DNA from: Sandaracinaceae bacterium
GTDB taxonomy: Bacteria > Myxococcota_A > Polyangia > Polyangiales > Sandaracinaceae
DNA: 64,000 nt
Assembly (NCBI GenBank): GCA_019637095.1
Contig: JAHBWG010000030.1
Location: 1 to 64,000, forward strand
Direction of reading: 5' to 3'
The translations under genes were made by a program, and so were the position numbers. Shown in pieces: positions 46,596-54,808 of this stretch. Every line of letters starts with the position of its first letter. Positions within the stretch are counted from its first letter, which is position 1. The notes under the pieces are model-generated. The model made no database searches. It saw only the letters and a list, made by a program, of their open reading frames with translations, and was not told the origin of the DNA.

Positions 46596-47807
46596 ATGCG
46601 CCCGATGGTCCTGCTGTTCGTCGCGCTCTTCAACAGCATCCTCGGGCTGTCGGTGCTCTTCCCGATCTTCGGTCCGCTCGGGCGGGCGCTCTCGCTCTCG
46701 GAGCTCGAGGTCGGGCTCTTGTCGGCGGGCTACGCGCTCATGCAGCTCCTGCTCGCGCCGCTGTGGGGGCGGCGCAGCGAGACGGCCGGCCGCAAGCCGA
46801 TCCTGCTGATCGGGGTCATCGGGTTCGCGGTGGGGTTCTTCGCGTTCGGCGGCGTGGCGTGGGCCGGCATGCAGGGGCACCTCGCGCACGCGCCGCTCGT
46901 GGCGGCGTTGCTCGGCGCGCGCGTGCTCGGCGGCGCGTTCTCGTCCGCGACCCTGCCGACCGCGCAGGCGTACGCGGCCGACATCTCGGAGCGCGAGAAG
47001 CGCACGAGCGCGATGGCGGTCATCGGCGCCGCGTTCGGCCTCGGGGTGATCTTCGGCCCCGCGATCGGCGCCGGGCTCGTGGAGCTCACGGGCGGCGATC
47101 TCCTCGCGCCGATCTGGTTCTCCGCGAGCGTCGCGGTCGTCAACGCGATCTTCATCGCGTGGCGTCTGCCGGAGCCGGAGCCGCATCGGCCGCTCGAGCC
47201 CGCGCCGCCGCTCGGCGATCTCGCGCGCGTGGTCTGGCCGATCCTCGCGATCGGCTTCGTGGCGACGGTCGCGTCGGTCGCGATGGAGCAGACCGTCGCG
47301 TTCTACTTCCAGGACCGGCTCGGCGTGACGGCGCAGGACACGCCGAAGTTCGTCGGCGCGGCGCTCTTCGTCTACGGGCTCGTCGCGGTCTTCGCGCAAG
47401 GCTACCTGGTGCGACGCCGGAGCTTCGCGCCGATCACCCTCTTGCGGATCGGGGTCCCGATCGCGATCGCCGGCTACGTCGGGTTCGTGTTCGCGGAGGG
47501 CTTCCTCGGGCTCACCGCGGCGCTCGCGGTGCAGGGCCTGGGGCAGGGCCTGCTCCTGCCCGGCGTGACCGCCGCGGGCTCGCTCGCGGTCGGTGAGGAG
47601 AGCCAGGGCTCGGTCGCGGGCCTCAACTCCGCCTCGACGGGCGTCGGGCGGCTGATGGGACCGCTCGTCGGCGGCGGCCTCTACCAGCTCCTGCGCGAGC
47701 TGCCGGGGGTCGGGCCCGAGCTCACCTACGCGCTGAGCGCGGCGCTGCTCGCCCTGGTGCTCATCCTCTTGTGGGTGCACCCGCGGGTCGTGGGGCGCGC
47801 GCCGTAG
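46596..47807 (+). CDS. MFS drug/metabolite transporter
   Basis: This 403-residue major facilitator superfamily protein has about twelve hydrophobic helices. The loop 2-3 signature LWGRRSETAGRKPILLIGV matches the DHA1/TetA type of proton-coupled exporter. The pattern ARVLGGAFSSATLPTAQAYAADIS corresponds to the family motif around helices 4-5, and GVIFGPAIG to motif C of drug antiporters. The substrate is unknown. The ATG at 46596 is preferred to an upstream in-frame ATG that adds a basic leader. It is divergent from the ABC-F gene (89 bp). Confidence 0.87.
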   Translation: MRPMVLLFVALFNSILGLSVLFPIFGPLGRALSLSELEVGLLSAGYALMQLLLAPLWGRRSETAGRKPILLIGVIGFAVGFFAFGGVAWAGMQGHLAHAPLVAALLGARVLGGAFSSATLPTAQAYAADISEREKRTSAMAVIGAAFGLGVIFGPAIGAGLVELTGGDLLAPIWFSASVAVVNAIFIAWRLPEPEPHRPLEPAPPLGDLARVVWPILAIGFVATVASVAMEQTVAFYFQDRLGVTAQDTPKFVGAALFVYGLVAVFAQGYLVRRRSFAPITLLRIGVPIAIAGYVGFVFAEGFLGLTAALAVQGLGQGLLLPGVTAAGSLAVGEESQGSVAGLNSASTGVGRLMGPLVGGGLYQLLRELPGVGPELTYALSAALLALVLILLWVHPRVVGRAP

Positions 47808-47809
47808 CG

Positions 47810-48553
47810 CTACTCGGCGTCGCTCGCGTCGCCGTCGTCGATCCCGTCGTCGTCGCTCGCGTCGAGCGCGCTCTCCTGCGCGCGCCGCTGCTCGCTCCAC
47901 TCCTGGTCGCGATCCCAGCGGTCGACGTTCCCGTCGCCGTCGATGTCGGTGCCCATGCGCACCATCCGGCCGTCCTCGAAGTACTCCCAGCGATCCGGCT
48001 GCCAGCGCGCCGCGGTGCTGCGGCCGGCGAGGTCGCGCTCGGTGCGCACCATGCGGCCGCGCTCGAAGAAGATCTTCGTGTCGACCCGGCCGTCGCCGTT
48101 CGTGTCCTGCTCCTGACGCACGATCCGGCCGTCCTGGAAGAACGTGATCATGTCCATGCGGCCGTCGAAGTCGCGGTCCGCCTCTTCGCGGAGCGGGCGC
48201 CCCTCGTCGTTGTAGTAGCGGACGACGTCCTTGACGCCATCGCCGTTCAGGTCCGCCTCGCGACACGCGAGGACCAGGCGCGTCATCGGCGGCTGGCCCA
48301 CCCGGCGGAACACGCGGCGCACGTTCGAGCGGCCGTCGCCCGTCGTGTCGTACTCGCTGACCTCTCGGTCGGCCGCGTTGGTGTCGCAGCGCCCCTGATC
48401 GTCGACGGGCTGGTCCGAGCCGCTCATCGCCTGCGAGCGGCCTTCCCCGGTCTGCGCCCCCTGCTGCGAGCTGCCGCAAGCGGGCCCGACGACGCCGAGG
48501 GCCACCGCGCTTGCGAACGCGATCCAGCGCCCACCGTGCTTTGCCCCGCTCAT
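47810..48553 (-). CDS. Lipoprotein-like protein with Asp-rich D-x-DGD repeats (paralogue 2)
   Basis: This 247-residue protein has an N-terminal signal ending GVVGPAC (Cys26; an imperfect lipobox). It has five or so repeats in which an acidic loop is followed by an aromatic strand: DLNGDGVKDVVRYY, DFDGRMDMITFF, DTNGDGRVDTKIFF, DIDGDGNVDRWDRD. This resembles FG-GAP/EF-hand-like calcium loops. The tail is acidic (DASDDDGIDDGDASDAE). Its ATG overlaps the stop of the paralogous gene upstream (ATGA), giving a coupled tandem pair. Calcium binding is inferred from the loops only. Confidence 0.75.
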   Translation of the reverse strand: MSGAKHGGRWIAFASAVALGVVGPACGSSQQGAQTGEGRSQAMSGSDQPVDDQGRCDTNAADREVSEYDTTGDGRSNVRRVFRRVGQPPMTRLVLACREADLNGDGVKDVVRYYNDEGRPLREEADRDFDGRMDMITFFQDGRIVRQEQDTNGDGRVDTKIFFERGRMVRTERDLAGRSTAARWQPDRWEYFEDGRMVRMGTDIDGDGNVDRWDRDQEWSEQRRAQESALDASDDDGIDDGDASDAE

Positions 48554-49410
48554 TGGGCGCCTCCGCTCGTCTCCGAGCCACCGGAGACGTCCGGGACTCC
48601 CTCCCATGGCATGCCCTCGTCGCGCGGCCCCGCTGGCGTCTCGCCTCCGCTCGTCGGCGGCGGGGGCGTCGCGGCCGGCTGCGCCGGCGGCGGGGGCGGG
48701 GCGCTTCCGTCGCAGGTCAGCGCGGTCTCGCGCTCGCCCGCGCCCTCGGTCGGGACCTCCTCGGTCTGGTCCGGCTCGCCGTCGAGGTCGGTGTCACGCC
48801 GGATCTCGACGAGGCGGCCGAGGCGGAACATCTCCCAGCGCTCCGGCTGCCCGTCGTTGTTGTCGTCGTAGCGCGCCTCGCGCAGCACGCCCTCGTCGAA
48901 GAGCTCCCACGTGTCGACGCGCCCGGTGTGGTGGCGGTCCCGCTCCTGCCGCGCGTAGAAGCGGCCGGAGCACCACACCCACGTGTCGATGCGGTTGTCG
49001 AAGTTCGTGTCGAGCTCCTTGCGCACCAGCACGCCGCCCTCGAAGTACGAGATCTGGTCGATGCGGCCGTCGAAGTCGAAGTCGTGCTCTTCCTGCGCGA
49101 TGGTGCGGCCGTCGTCCGCGAAGAACCGCGTGAGGTCGACGAGGCCGTCGAAGTTCATGTCGTACTGCACGCAGCGCGGGCGGCCTCCCTCGAGCACGTG
49201 CCGGATGTCGGGCTGGCCGTCGTTGTTGACGTCCACCGCGCGGACGTCACGCCCTTCGGCGTTGCACTGGCGCCGCACCACCGTGTCGGCGGCCGAGCCG
49301 CGGGGCGCGTCCCCGACGGCTGGGTCGCCACCGCAGCCGGGCGCCGCGGCGCCGCACGCGAGCGCCAGGGCGCCCCAGATCGCAAGTCTACGAGATCCTT
49401 CGGTCTTCAT
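48550..49410 (-). CDS. Lipoprotein with Asp-rich D-x-DGD repeats (paralogue 1)
   Basis: This 286-residue protein has the signal MKTEGSRRLAIWGALALAC (Cys19). Repeats alternate acidic loops and aromatic strands: DVNNDGQPDIRHVL, DMNFDGLVDLTRFF, DFDFDGRIDQISYF, DTNFDNRIDTWVWC, DDNNDGQPERWEMF, DTDLDGEPDQTEEV. They are spaced about 25-27 residues apart, as in the downstream paralogue. A Pro-rich tail follows. GGAAGGGG lies upstream of the ATG and a TATCCT element lies 28-33 nt before it. It is probably a surface calcium-dependent repeat protein of unknown role. Confidence 0.75.
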   Translation of the reverse strand: MKTEGSRRLAIWGALALACGAAAPGCGGDPAVGDAPRGSAADTVVRRQCNAEGRDVRAVDVNNDGQPDIRHVLEGGRPRCVQYDMNFDGLVDLTRFFADDGRTIAQEEHDFDFDGRIDQISYFEGGVLVRKELDTNFDNRIDTWVWCSGRFYARQERDRHHTGRVDTWELFDEGVLREARYDDNNDGQPERWEMFRLGRLVEIRRDTDLDGEPDQTEEVPTEGAGERETALTCDGSAPPPPPAQPAATPPPPTSGGETPAGPRDEGMPWEGVPDVSGGSETSGGAQ

Positions 49411-49437
49411 GGGCGGCCCCTTCCGACGGGTGCACGG

Positions 49438-49443
49438 AGGATA
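49438..49443 (-). promoter_or_regulatory. Candidate -10 TATCCT for the Asp-repeat operon
   Basis: TATCCT on the minus strand lies 27 nt before the ATG at 49410, leaving space for a leader with a GGAAGGGG ribosome site. It shares the 178-bp gap with the divergent promoter at 49532. Confidence 0.35.
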
Positions 49444-49531
49444 GTGGCCGTTCACGTCGGACCGCAAGCCGACCTGGACGGGGCCCCGATCTCGCACCAG
49501 GATCGCGCCGCGCCGCGCATGCGAGTTCACG

Positions 49532-49560
49532 TTGACAGTATGTATGGTGCCATGTAACTT
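49532..49560 (+). promoter_or_regulatory. Sigma-70 promoter with inverted repeat in the spacer
   Basis: TTGACA (49532-49537) and TAACTT (49555-49560) are 17 nt apart in an unusually AT-rich island. The spacer contains ATGG-TG-CCAT, a short inverted repeat of the size bound by ribbon-helix-helix dimers, so the following gene may repress itself. Confidence 0.6.
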
Positions 49561-49588
49561 CACGTCACTCAGGCTGTGAGGTGGACCC

Positions 49589-49783
49589 ATGGCTCGGAAG
49601 AAAGTCTCGACGACCATCTACATCACGCCCGAGCAGAACGAGCGGCTGAAGCTGCTCAATCAGCGGACGAAGGTGCCGATCGCGGTCTACATCCGGGAGG
49701 GCATCGACATGGTGCTCGACAAGTACCAGGACGAGCTCCCCGGACAGCTGACGCTTGACGGATCGGGTCGGAGCGAGCAGTAG
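49589..49783 (+). CDS. Ribbon-helix-helix (CopG/Arc-type) regulator
   Basis: This 64-residue protein fits a ribbon-helix-helix DNA-binding fold: a beta strand KVSTTIYIT, helix PEQNERLKLLNQRTK, then VPIAVYIREGIDMVLDKY. The C-terminal 15 residues are polar. GAGGTGG lies 6-12 nt upstream of the ATG. It is preceded by the promoter with an inverted repeat in its spacer, and is followed after 12 bp by lepA. The same transcript thus probably drives the translation factor, and this regulator may control it. Confidence 0.75.
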   Translation: MARKKVSTTIYITPEQNERLKLLNQRTKVPIAVYIREGIDMVLDKYQDELPGQLTLDGSGRSEQ

Positions 49784-49795
49784 AACGCGGCTTTC

Positions 49796-51616
49796 ATGCC
49801 GTTTCCCCTCGAGCGCATCCGCAACTTCTCCATCATCGCGCACATCGATCACGGCAAGAGCACGCTCGCCGATCGAATCCTCGAGTTCACGGGCGCGCTC
49901 TCCGACCGCGAGAAGCAGGACCAGTTCCTCGACAAGATGGAGCTCGAGCGCGAGCGCGGGATCACCATCAAGGCGCAGTCCGTCCGGCTCCACTACACGT
50001 CGAAGAAGACCGGCGTCGAGTACCAGCTCAACCTGATCGACACGCCAGGCCACGTCGACTTCAACTACGAGGTCAGCCGCTCGCTCGCCGCCTGCGAGGG
50101 CGCGCTGCTCGTCGTCGACGCGAGCCAGGGCGTCGAGGCGCAGACGCTCGCGAACGTCTACCTCGCGATCGAGAACGACCTCGAGATCATCCCGGTCTTC
50201 AACAAGATCGATCTGCCGGGCGCGGACATCGATCGCACGGCCCGCGAGGTCGAGGACATCGTCGGCCTCGACTGCTCGGGCGCGATCGCGGCGAGCGCGA
50301 AGGAGGGCATCGGGATCGAGGCGATCCTCGAGGCGGTCTGCGAGCGCGTGCCGGCGCCCAAGCTCGCGGGGCCCGAGGGGGGCCCGCTGCGGGCGCTGAT
50401 CATCGACAGCTGGTACGACAGCTACCGCGGCGCGGTCGTGCTCGTGCGCGTCGTCGACGGCGTGCTCGCGGTCGGCGACAAGATCCGCATGATGGCGACC
50501 AAGGCCGACTACGACGTCACCGAGGTCGGCGTCTTCGCCCCGTTCCCGCGCGCGCTCGACGCGCTCGGGCCGGGTGAGGTCGGCTTCTTCGCGGCCTCCA
50601 TCAAGTCCGTCGGCGACACGAAGATCGGCGACACGATCACGCACACGCGCGAGAAGGTCCGCGCCACCGAGCCCCTCCCTGGCTTCAAGGAGGTCAAGCC
50701 GATGGTCTTCTGCGGGATCTTCCCGACGGACTCCAGCGAGTACCCGTCGCTGCGCGACGCGCTCGAGAAGCTGCACCTGAACGACGCCGCGCTCACCTAC
50801 GAGCCGGAGACCTCCGACGCGCTCGGCTTCGGCTTCCGCTGCGGCTTCCTCGGGCTGCTCCACATGGACATCGTCCAGGAGCGGCTCGAGCGCGAGTACG
50901 ACCTCGACCTCGTGACCACGGCGCCGAGCGTCGTCTACCACTGCTACCTCACCGACGGCACGATGCTCGAGGTCGAGAACCCGTCGCGCCTGCCCGATCC
51001 GGTGAAGATCGAGCACATCCGCGAGCCCTACTTCGACGTCGCCATCCACGTGCCGGCGCAGTACGTCGGCGCGGTCATCAAGCTCTGCGAGGAGCGCCGC
51101 GGCGAGCAGAAGGGCATCCAGTACGCCTCGTCCGAGCGCGTCATCGTGACGTACGAGCTACCGCTCGCGGAGGTGCTCTTCGACTTCTTCGACAAGCTCA
51201 AGACGGCGACGCGCGGCTACGCGTCGATGGACTACGAGCTCGCCGGCTACCGCAAGAACCGGCTCGTGAAGATCGACATGCTGATCAACGGCGAGCGCGT
51301 CGACGCGCTCAGCGCGATCGTCCACCACGAGAAGGCGCACACGCTCGGGCGCGGGCTCGCGGAGAAGCTCCGCAAGATCGTCCCGCGCCAGCAGTACGAG
51401 GTCGCGATCCAGGCGGCGATCGGCGGCAAGATCATCGCGCGCGAGACGGTCAAGGCGCTGCGCAAGGACGTGACCGCGAAGTGCTACGGCGGCGACATCA
51501 CGCGCAAGCGCAAGCTCCTCGAGAAGCAGAAGCGCGGCAAGCGCCGGATGAAGTCGGTCGGCTCCGTCGACATCCCGCAGGCCGCGTTCCACGCGATCCT
51601 GAACGTCAACGACTAG
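49796..51616 (+). CDS. lepA: Elongation factor 4 (LepA)
   Basis: This 606-residue ribosome-associated GTPase has G1 AHIDHGKST at about 17-25, DTPGHVDF (G3) and NKIDLPGAD (G4). The C-terminal LepA-specific domain with [19 protein letters not shown] is characteristic, and it ends [14 protein letters not shown]. LepA promotes back-translocation or late 30S assembly under stress. It starts at an ATG with no obvious Shine-Dalgarno sequence and is likely coupled to the preceding regulator gene. Confidence 0.97.
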   Translation: MPFPLERIRNFSIIAHIDHGKSTLADRILEFTGALSDREKQDQFLDKMELERERGITIKAQSVRLHYTSKKTGVEYQLNLIDTPGHVDFNYEVSRSLAACEGALLVVDASQGVEAQTLANVYLAIENDLEIIPVFNKIDLPGADIDRTAREVEDIVGLDCSGAIAASAKEGIGIEAILEAVCERVPAPKLAGPEGGPLRALIIDSWYDSYRGAVVLVRVVDGVLAVGDKIRMMATKADYDVTEVGVFAPFPRALDALGPGEVGFFAASIKSVGDTKIGDTITHTREKVRATEPLPGFKEVKPMVFCGIFPTDSSEYPSLRDALEKLHLNDAALTYEPETSDALGFGFRCGFLGLLHMDIVQERLEREYDLDLVTTAPSVVYHCYLTDGTMLEVENPSRLPDPVKIEHIREPYFDVAIHVPAQYVGAVIKLCEERRGEQKGIQYASSERVIVTYELPLAEVLFDFFDKLKTATRGYASMDYELAGYRKNRLVKIDMLINGERVDALSAIVHHEKAHTLGRGLAEKLRKIVPRQQYEVAIQAAIGGKIIARETVKALRKDVTAKCYGGDITRKRKLLEKQKRGKRRMKSVGSVDIPQAAFHAILNVND

Positions 51617-51662
51617 ACTTCTCGGCTCTCCAAACGGATCGGTGCTCCCGCTCTCGCCAAGC

Positions 51663-52172
51663 TCAACCGCGGTAGTGGGCGAGCAGCGCGACGTAGTGCG
51701 CGGCGGCCTCGCGGATCTGCGCGAGCTCCTCGGCAGAGAGGTCGCGCACCGGCTTGGCCGGGCGGCCGAAGGCCATCACGCCGGCGGGGATCTTCGTGCG
51801 CGCGGTGACGAGGCTCCCCGCGCCGAGGATCACGTCGTCCCCGATCTCGGCGCCGTCGAGGAGGATCGAGCCCATCCCGACGAGCACGCGGTGGCCGACC
51901 GTGCAGCCGTGGAGGATCACCGCGTGCCCGACGGTGCAGTCGTCGCCGACCGTGCACGCGCTCCAGCCCTCGGTCGTGTGCACGACGCTGTTGTCCTGGA
52001 TCGACGTGCGCGCGCCCACGCGGATCGGCATCACGTCGCCGCGGAGCACCGCGCCGTACCAGATGCTCGACGAGGGGCCGACGCGCGTGTCGCCGATCAC
52101 GCTCGCGCTCGGCGCGATCCAGGCGTCCGGGTCGATGTCGGGGAGGGTTCCGCGGTAGGGATACAGGGTCAT
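51663..52172 (-). CDS. Gamma carbonic anhydrase family protein
   Basis: This 169-residue protein has left-handed beta-helix hexapeptide repeats. The zinc-ligand pattern is VVHTT, VGHAVILHG (three His in the expected order) and DDVILGAGSLV. It is related to gamma-class carbonic anhydrases and to acyltransferase-like homologues such as YrdA/PaaY; activity cannot be told from sequence. It is the last gene of a coupled trio: its ATG overlaps the stop of vanZ (ATGA), and vanZ overlaps miaB. Confidence 0.87.
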   Translation of the reverse strand: MTLYPYRGTLPDIDPDAWIAPSASVIGDTRVGPSSSIWYGAVLRGDVMPIRVGARTSIQDNSVVHTTEGWSACTVGDDCTVGHAVILHGCTVGHRVLVGMGSILLDGAEIGDDVILGAGSLVTARTKIPAGVMAFGRPAKPVRDLSAEELAQIREAAAHYVALLAHYRG

Positions 52173-52576
52173 TCTTCGGCGGTCCGTGGGGGCGAGGGGA
52201 GGGTGCGCGAGAGGCGCGCGAGGGCGGCGCGCGCGGCGGTGCCGGCGATCGCGCCGGCGGAGTCCGCGACCAGATCGAGCGCCTCCGCGCTGCGGCCGGG
52301 GACGAACGCTTGGTGGATCTCGTCGAGCCAGCCCCACAGGACGGTGGCGACGACGGCGAGCGTCGCGGTCCGCAGGGGGTGGTGGCGAGGCCACGTGCGG
52401 AAGCACGCGTGCGCGAGCAGGAAGCCGAGGACGCCGTACTCGATGAAGTGGACGAGCTTGTCGTGGATCGGCGGCGGCCGGATCGGTCCGTCGAAGCTCA
52501 GCGAGCTGACGGTCCAGATGAGCCCCATGTAGAAGAGCGCGGGCGCCCAGGCGCGCGCGAGCCCACGCGCGCTCAC
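52169..52576 (-). CDS. VanZ-like membrane protein
   Basis: This 135-residue integral membrane protein has about four helices: APALFYMGLIWTVSSL, HFIEYGVLGFLLAHAC, TATLAVVATVLWGWLDE and ADSAGAIAGTAARAAL. The patterns HDKLVHFIEYGVLG and WLDEIHQAFVPGRSAEALDLVADSAGA are diagnostic of the VanZ family, a small group including the teicoplanin-resistance protein VanZ. The GTG start overlaps the miaB stop (GTGA), indicating coupling. The role in this organism is unknown; resistance is not implied. Confidence 0.83.
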   Translation of the reverse strand: MSARGLARAWAPALFYMGLIWTVSSLSFDGPIRPPPIHDKLVHFIEYGVLGFLLAHACFRTWPRHHPLRTATLAVVATVLWGWLDEIHQAFVPGRSAEALDLVADSAGAIAGTAARAALARLSRTLPSPPRTAEE

Positions 52577-53991
52577 GCGAGCACCCGCAGCCGATGCGGC
52601 GCCGGCGGCGCGGCGGGGCGCGCGGTCCGCGCGATGCGGCCCATCAGGCTGTGGTCGTTCGCGCGCTCGATCACGACGTCGAGGATCGCGCCCGCGAGGT
52701 CCGCGCCCTCGACGTGGACGATCTCGTTCCGCCGCGTGCGGCCGGTCCACCGCGACGGGTCGGTGCGGCTCGGTCCCTCGACGAGCACCTCCTGCGTCGT
52801 GCCGACGAGCGAGGCGAGGTGCGCGCGCTGCGTCGCCCCGACGGCGTCGAACACCGCGTCGAGCCGCGCCGACTTCACGTCCTCGGGCACGTCGTCGGCG
52901 AGCGCGCGCGACGGAGTGTTGGGGCGCGGCGAGTACTTGAACGCGAACGCGGCGACGAAGCCGGCCTCGCGTACGAGCGAGAGCGTCTCGTCGAGGTCCG
53001 CGTCGGTCTCGCCGGGGAAGCCGACGATGATGTCGGTGCTGAGGGTGAGGCCGGGCACCGCCTCGCGGAGCCTCGCGACGCGCTCGAGGTAGAGCTCGCG
53101 CGTGTAGCGGCGCAGCATGCGGCGCAGCACCCGGTTCGAGCCGGACTGGACGGGCAGGTGCACGTGTCGCGCGAGCACGTCGAGCTCCGCGTGCGCCTCG
53201 ATGAGCGCGTCGGTGAGGTGCCGCGGGTGCGGCGAGGTGTACCGGAGCCGCGCGAGGTCGGGGACCTCGCGCGCGACGCGACGCAGGAGCGCGGCGAACT
53301 CGCTGGTCCTCGCGAGCCGCGCCGACCAGCGCGGCGGCGCGTCGGCCGGCGTCGCGCCGGGGCGCGGCTCGATCCACGAGTTCACCGTCTGGCCGAGCAG
53401 CGTCACCTCGCGCACGCCGCCCTCCACCATCGCCCGGATCTCGCCGACGATCGCGTCGGCCGGGCGGTAGCGCTCGGGGCCCCGCGTGTAGGGGACGACG
53501 CAGTAGGTGCAGCGCTCGTCGCACCCCTTCATCACCGTGACGAACGCGGAGACCTCGAGCCGCTCGGGCGAGGGCGTCGCGTCGAGGAACGCGGGGGCGT
53601 GCACGTCGAACACGGTGCGGGCGACCGGCGCCGCGCCGCCGCGCGCGCGGGCGACGAGCGCGGGCAGCTCCGCCACGTGGTCGGGCCCGATCACCACGTC
53701 GACGAAGCGCGCCTTCTGCAGCAGGCGCTCGCCTTCCTGTTGGGCCACGCAGCCGGCGACGGCGATGACCACGCCGCGCCGCGCCTCCTTGAGCCCGCGC
53801 ACGGTGCCGAGCGCGCTCATGAGCTTGTGCTCCGCCTTCTCGCGGACCGAGCACGTGTTGAAGACGACGAGGTCGGCCAGCGCGGGCTCGTCGGTCGGAC
53901 GCCAGCCGTCCGCGGCGAGGACCTCCTCGATCCGCCGCGAGTCGTGGACGTTCATCTGACAGCCCATCGTCTGGACGAGGTACCGCTTCAT
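52573..53991 (-). CDS. miaB: tRNA-2-methylthio-N6-dimethylallyladenosine synthase
   Basis: This 472-residue radical SAM methylthiotransferase acts on A37 of tRNAs. The N-terminal UPF0004 domain carries three Cys (Cys11 in TMGCQMN, VFNTCSVREKAEH, AVAGCVAQQE) for the auxiliary cluster. The radical SAM motif is KGCDERCTYCVVPYTRG, and a C-terminal TRAM domain (RTRRNEIVHVEG) follows. All essential motifs are intact. The start MKRYLVQTMGCQMNV is typical. It leads the coupled miaB-vanZ-gamma carbonic anhydrase operon. Confidence 0.95.
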   Translation of the reverse strand: MKRYLVQTMGCQMNVHDSRRIEEVLAADGWRPTDEPALADLVVFNTCSVREKAEHKLMSALGTVRGLKEARRGVVIAVAGCVAQQEGERLLQKARFVDVVIGPDHVAELPALVARARGGAAPVARTVFDVHAPAFLDATPSPERLEVSAFVTVMKGCDERCTYCVVPYTRGPERYRPADAIVGEIRAMVEGGVREVTLLGQTVNSWIEPRPGATPADAPPRWSARLARTSEFAALLRRVAREVPDLARLRYTSPHPRHLTDALIEAHAELDVLARHVHLPVQSGSNRVLRRMLRRYTRELYLERVARLREAVPGLTLSTDIIVGFPGETDADLDETLSLVREAGFVAAFAFKYSPRPNTPSRALADDVPEDVKSARLDAVFDAVGATQRAHLASLVGTTQEVLVEGPSRTDPSRWTGRTRRNEIVHVEGADLAGAILDVVIERANDHSLMGRIARTARPAAPPAPHRLRVLA

Positions 53992-54048
53992 CTCGACGTC
54001 GGGGTATGCGAGATCGGGGGGCGCGGAGCAAACGGAGCCGACGGAGCG

Positions 54049-54789
54049 ATGACGCGGGAGGAGGTCGACGCGCGGGCGCGCGCGCTGTTCGGCGAGGCGC
54101 TCGGGCCGGCGGAGGGCGTGCTGCACGTCGTCTCGTCGGTGCGCGAGGGCGGCGTGCACCGGGCGATCCGCATCGGGCCGCGCGCGCCGTCGAGCCCGAC
54201 CGACGGGTTCGTGCTCGCGCTCGCGCGGGCGCGGGTCGACGCGATCCTCGTGAGCGGCGCGGTGCTGCGCGCGGAGCCGTCGCTCGTCTACGCGCGGCCC
54301 GACGAGGGCCTCGCCTCGATCCGCGGGGACCGGCCGCCGCCGTGGCTCTGCGTGCTCACCGCGCGGGGGGAGCTGCCCGCGACCCACCCCGTGTGGTCGA
54401 GCTGGGCGCGGCCGATCGTGATCACGGGGCCCGACGCGCCGCTCGCGCTCGACGCGCGCGTGGAGGTCGTGCGGCTGTCCGCGCCCTCGGCGCGCGCGGC
54501 GCTCGCGCACCTCGTCGACGCGCGCGGCTGCCGCTCCGTCTCTGTCGAGGCAGGGCCCCGGGTCGCGGCGCCGCTCTACGAGCCGCCGTGCGCGATCGAC
54601 GAGCTCTCGCTCTCCACGTTCGAGGGCGCGCTCGACGCCCGCGCGCTCGGGGGCGCGCTCTTCGACGACGCCACGCTCGCCGAGCGGATGGTGCTCGCGG
54701 GTGAGGCTCGCGTCGACGAGGCGAGCGGCCCTTGGCGCTTCGCTCGATACGTGCGGCGCGCGCCCGCGTCCTCTCCGGACGTCGGTTAG
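54049..54789 (+). CDS. RibD C-terminal domain (dihydrofolate reductase-like) protein
   Basis: This 246-residue protein fits the RibD_C/dihydrofolate-reductase-like fold. The region ARVDAILVSGAVLRAEPSLVY corresponds to the NADPH-binding strand-helix DAILVG-TV-DxP-L. RSVSVEAGPRVAAPLYEPP and AIDELSLSTFEG match the EGG and DEL-x-L-T blocks. The classical N-terminal SLDG motif is not evident and the Gly of EGG is altered. It could be a pyrimidine reductase homologue of riboflavin synthesis or an unrelated reductase. There is no deaminase domain and there are no rib genes nearby. It is divergent from miaB by 57 bp. Confidence 0.7.
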   Translation: MTREEVDARARALFGEALGPAEGVLHVVSSVREGGVHRAIRIGPRAPSSPTDGFVLALARARVDAILVSGAVLRAEPSLVYARPDEGLASIRGDRPPPWLCVLTARGELPATHPVWSSWARPIVITGPDAPLALDARVEVVRLSAPSARAALAHLVDARGCRSVSVEAGPRVAAPLYEPPCAIDELSLSTFEGALDARALGGALFDDATLAERMVLAGEARVDEASGPWRFARYVRRAPASSPDVG

Positions 54790-54808
54790 GGCCTCGGAGA
54801 CTGTCGCC

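Noticed and set aside
52169-52576. Glycopeptide-resistance cluster suggested by the VanZ-like protein
   Set aside because: No vanHAX or regulator genes are near; VanZ-family proteins are widespread and usually unrelated to resistance.
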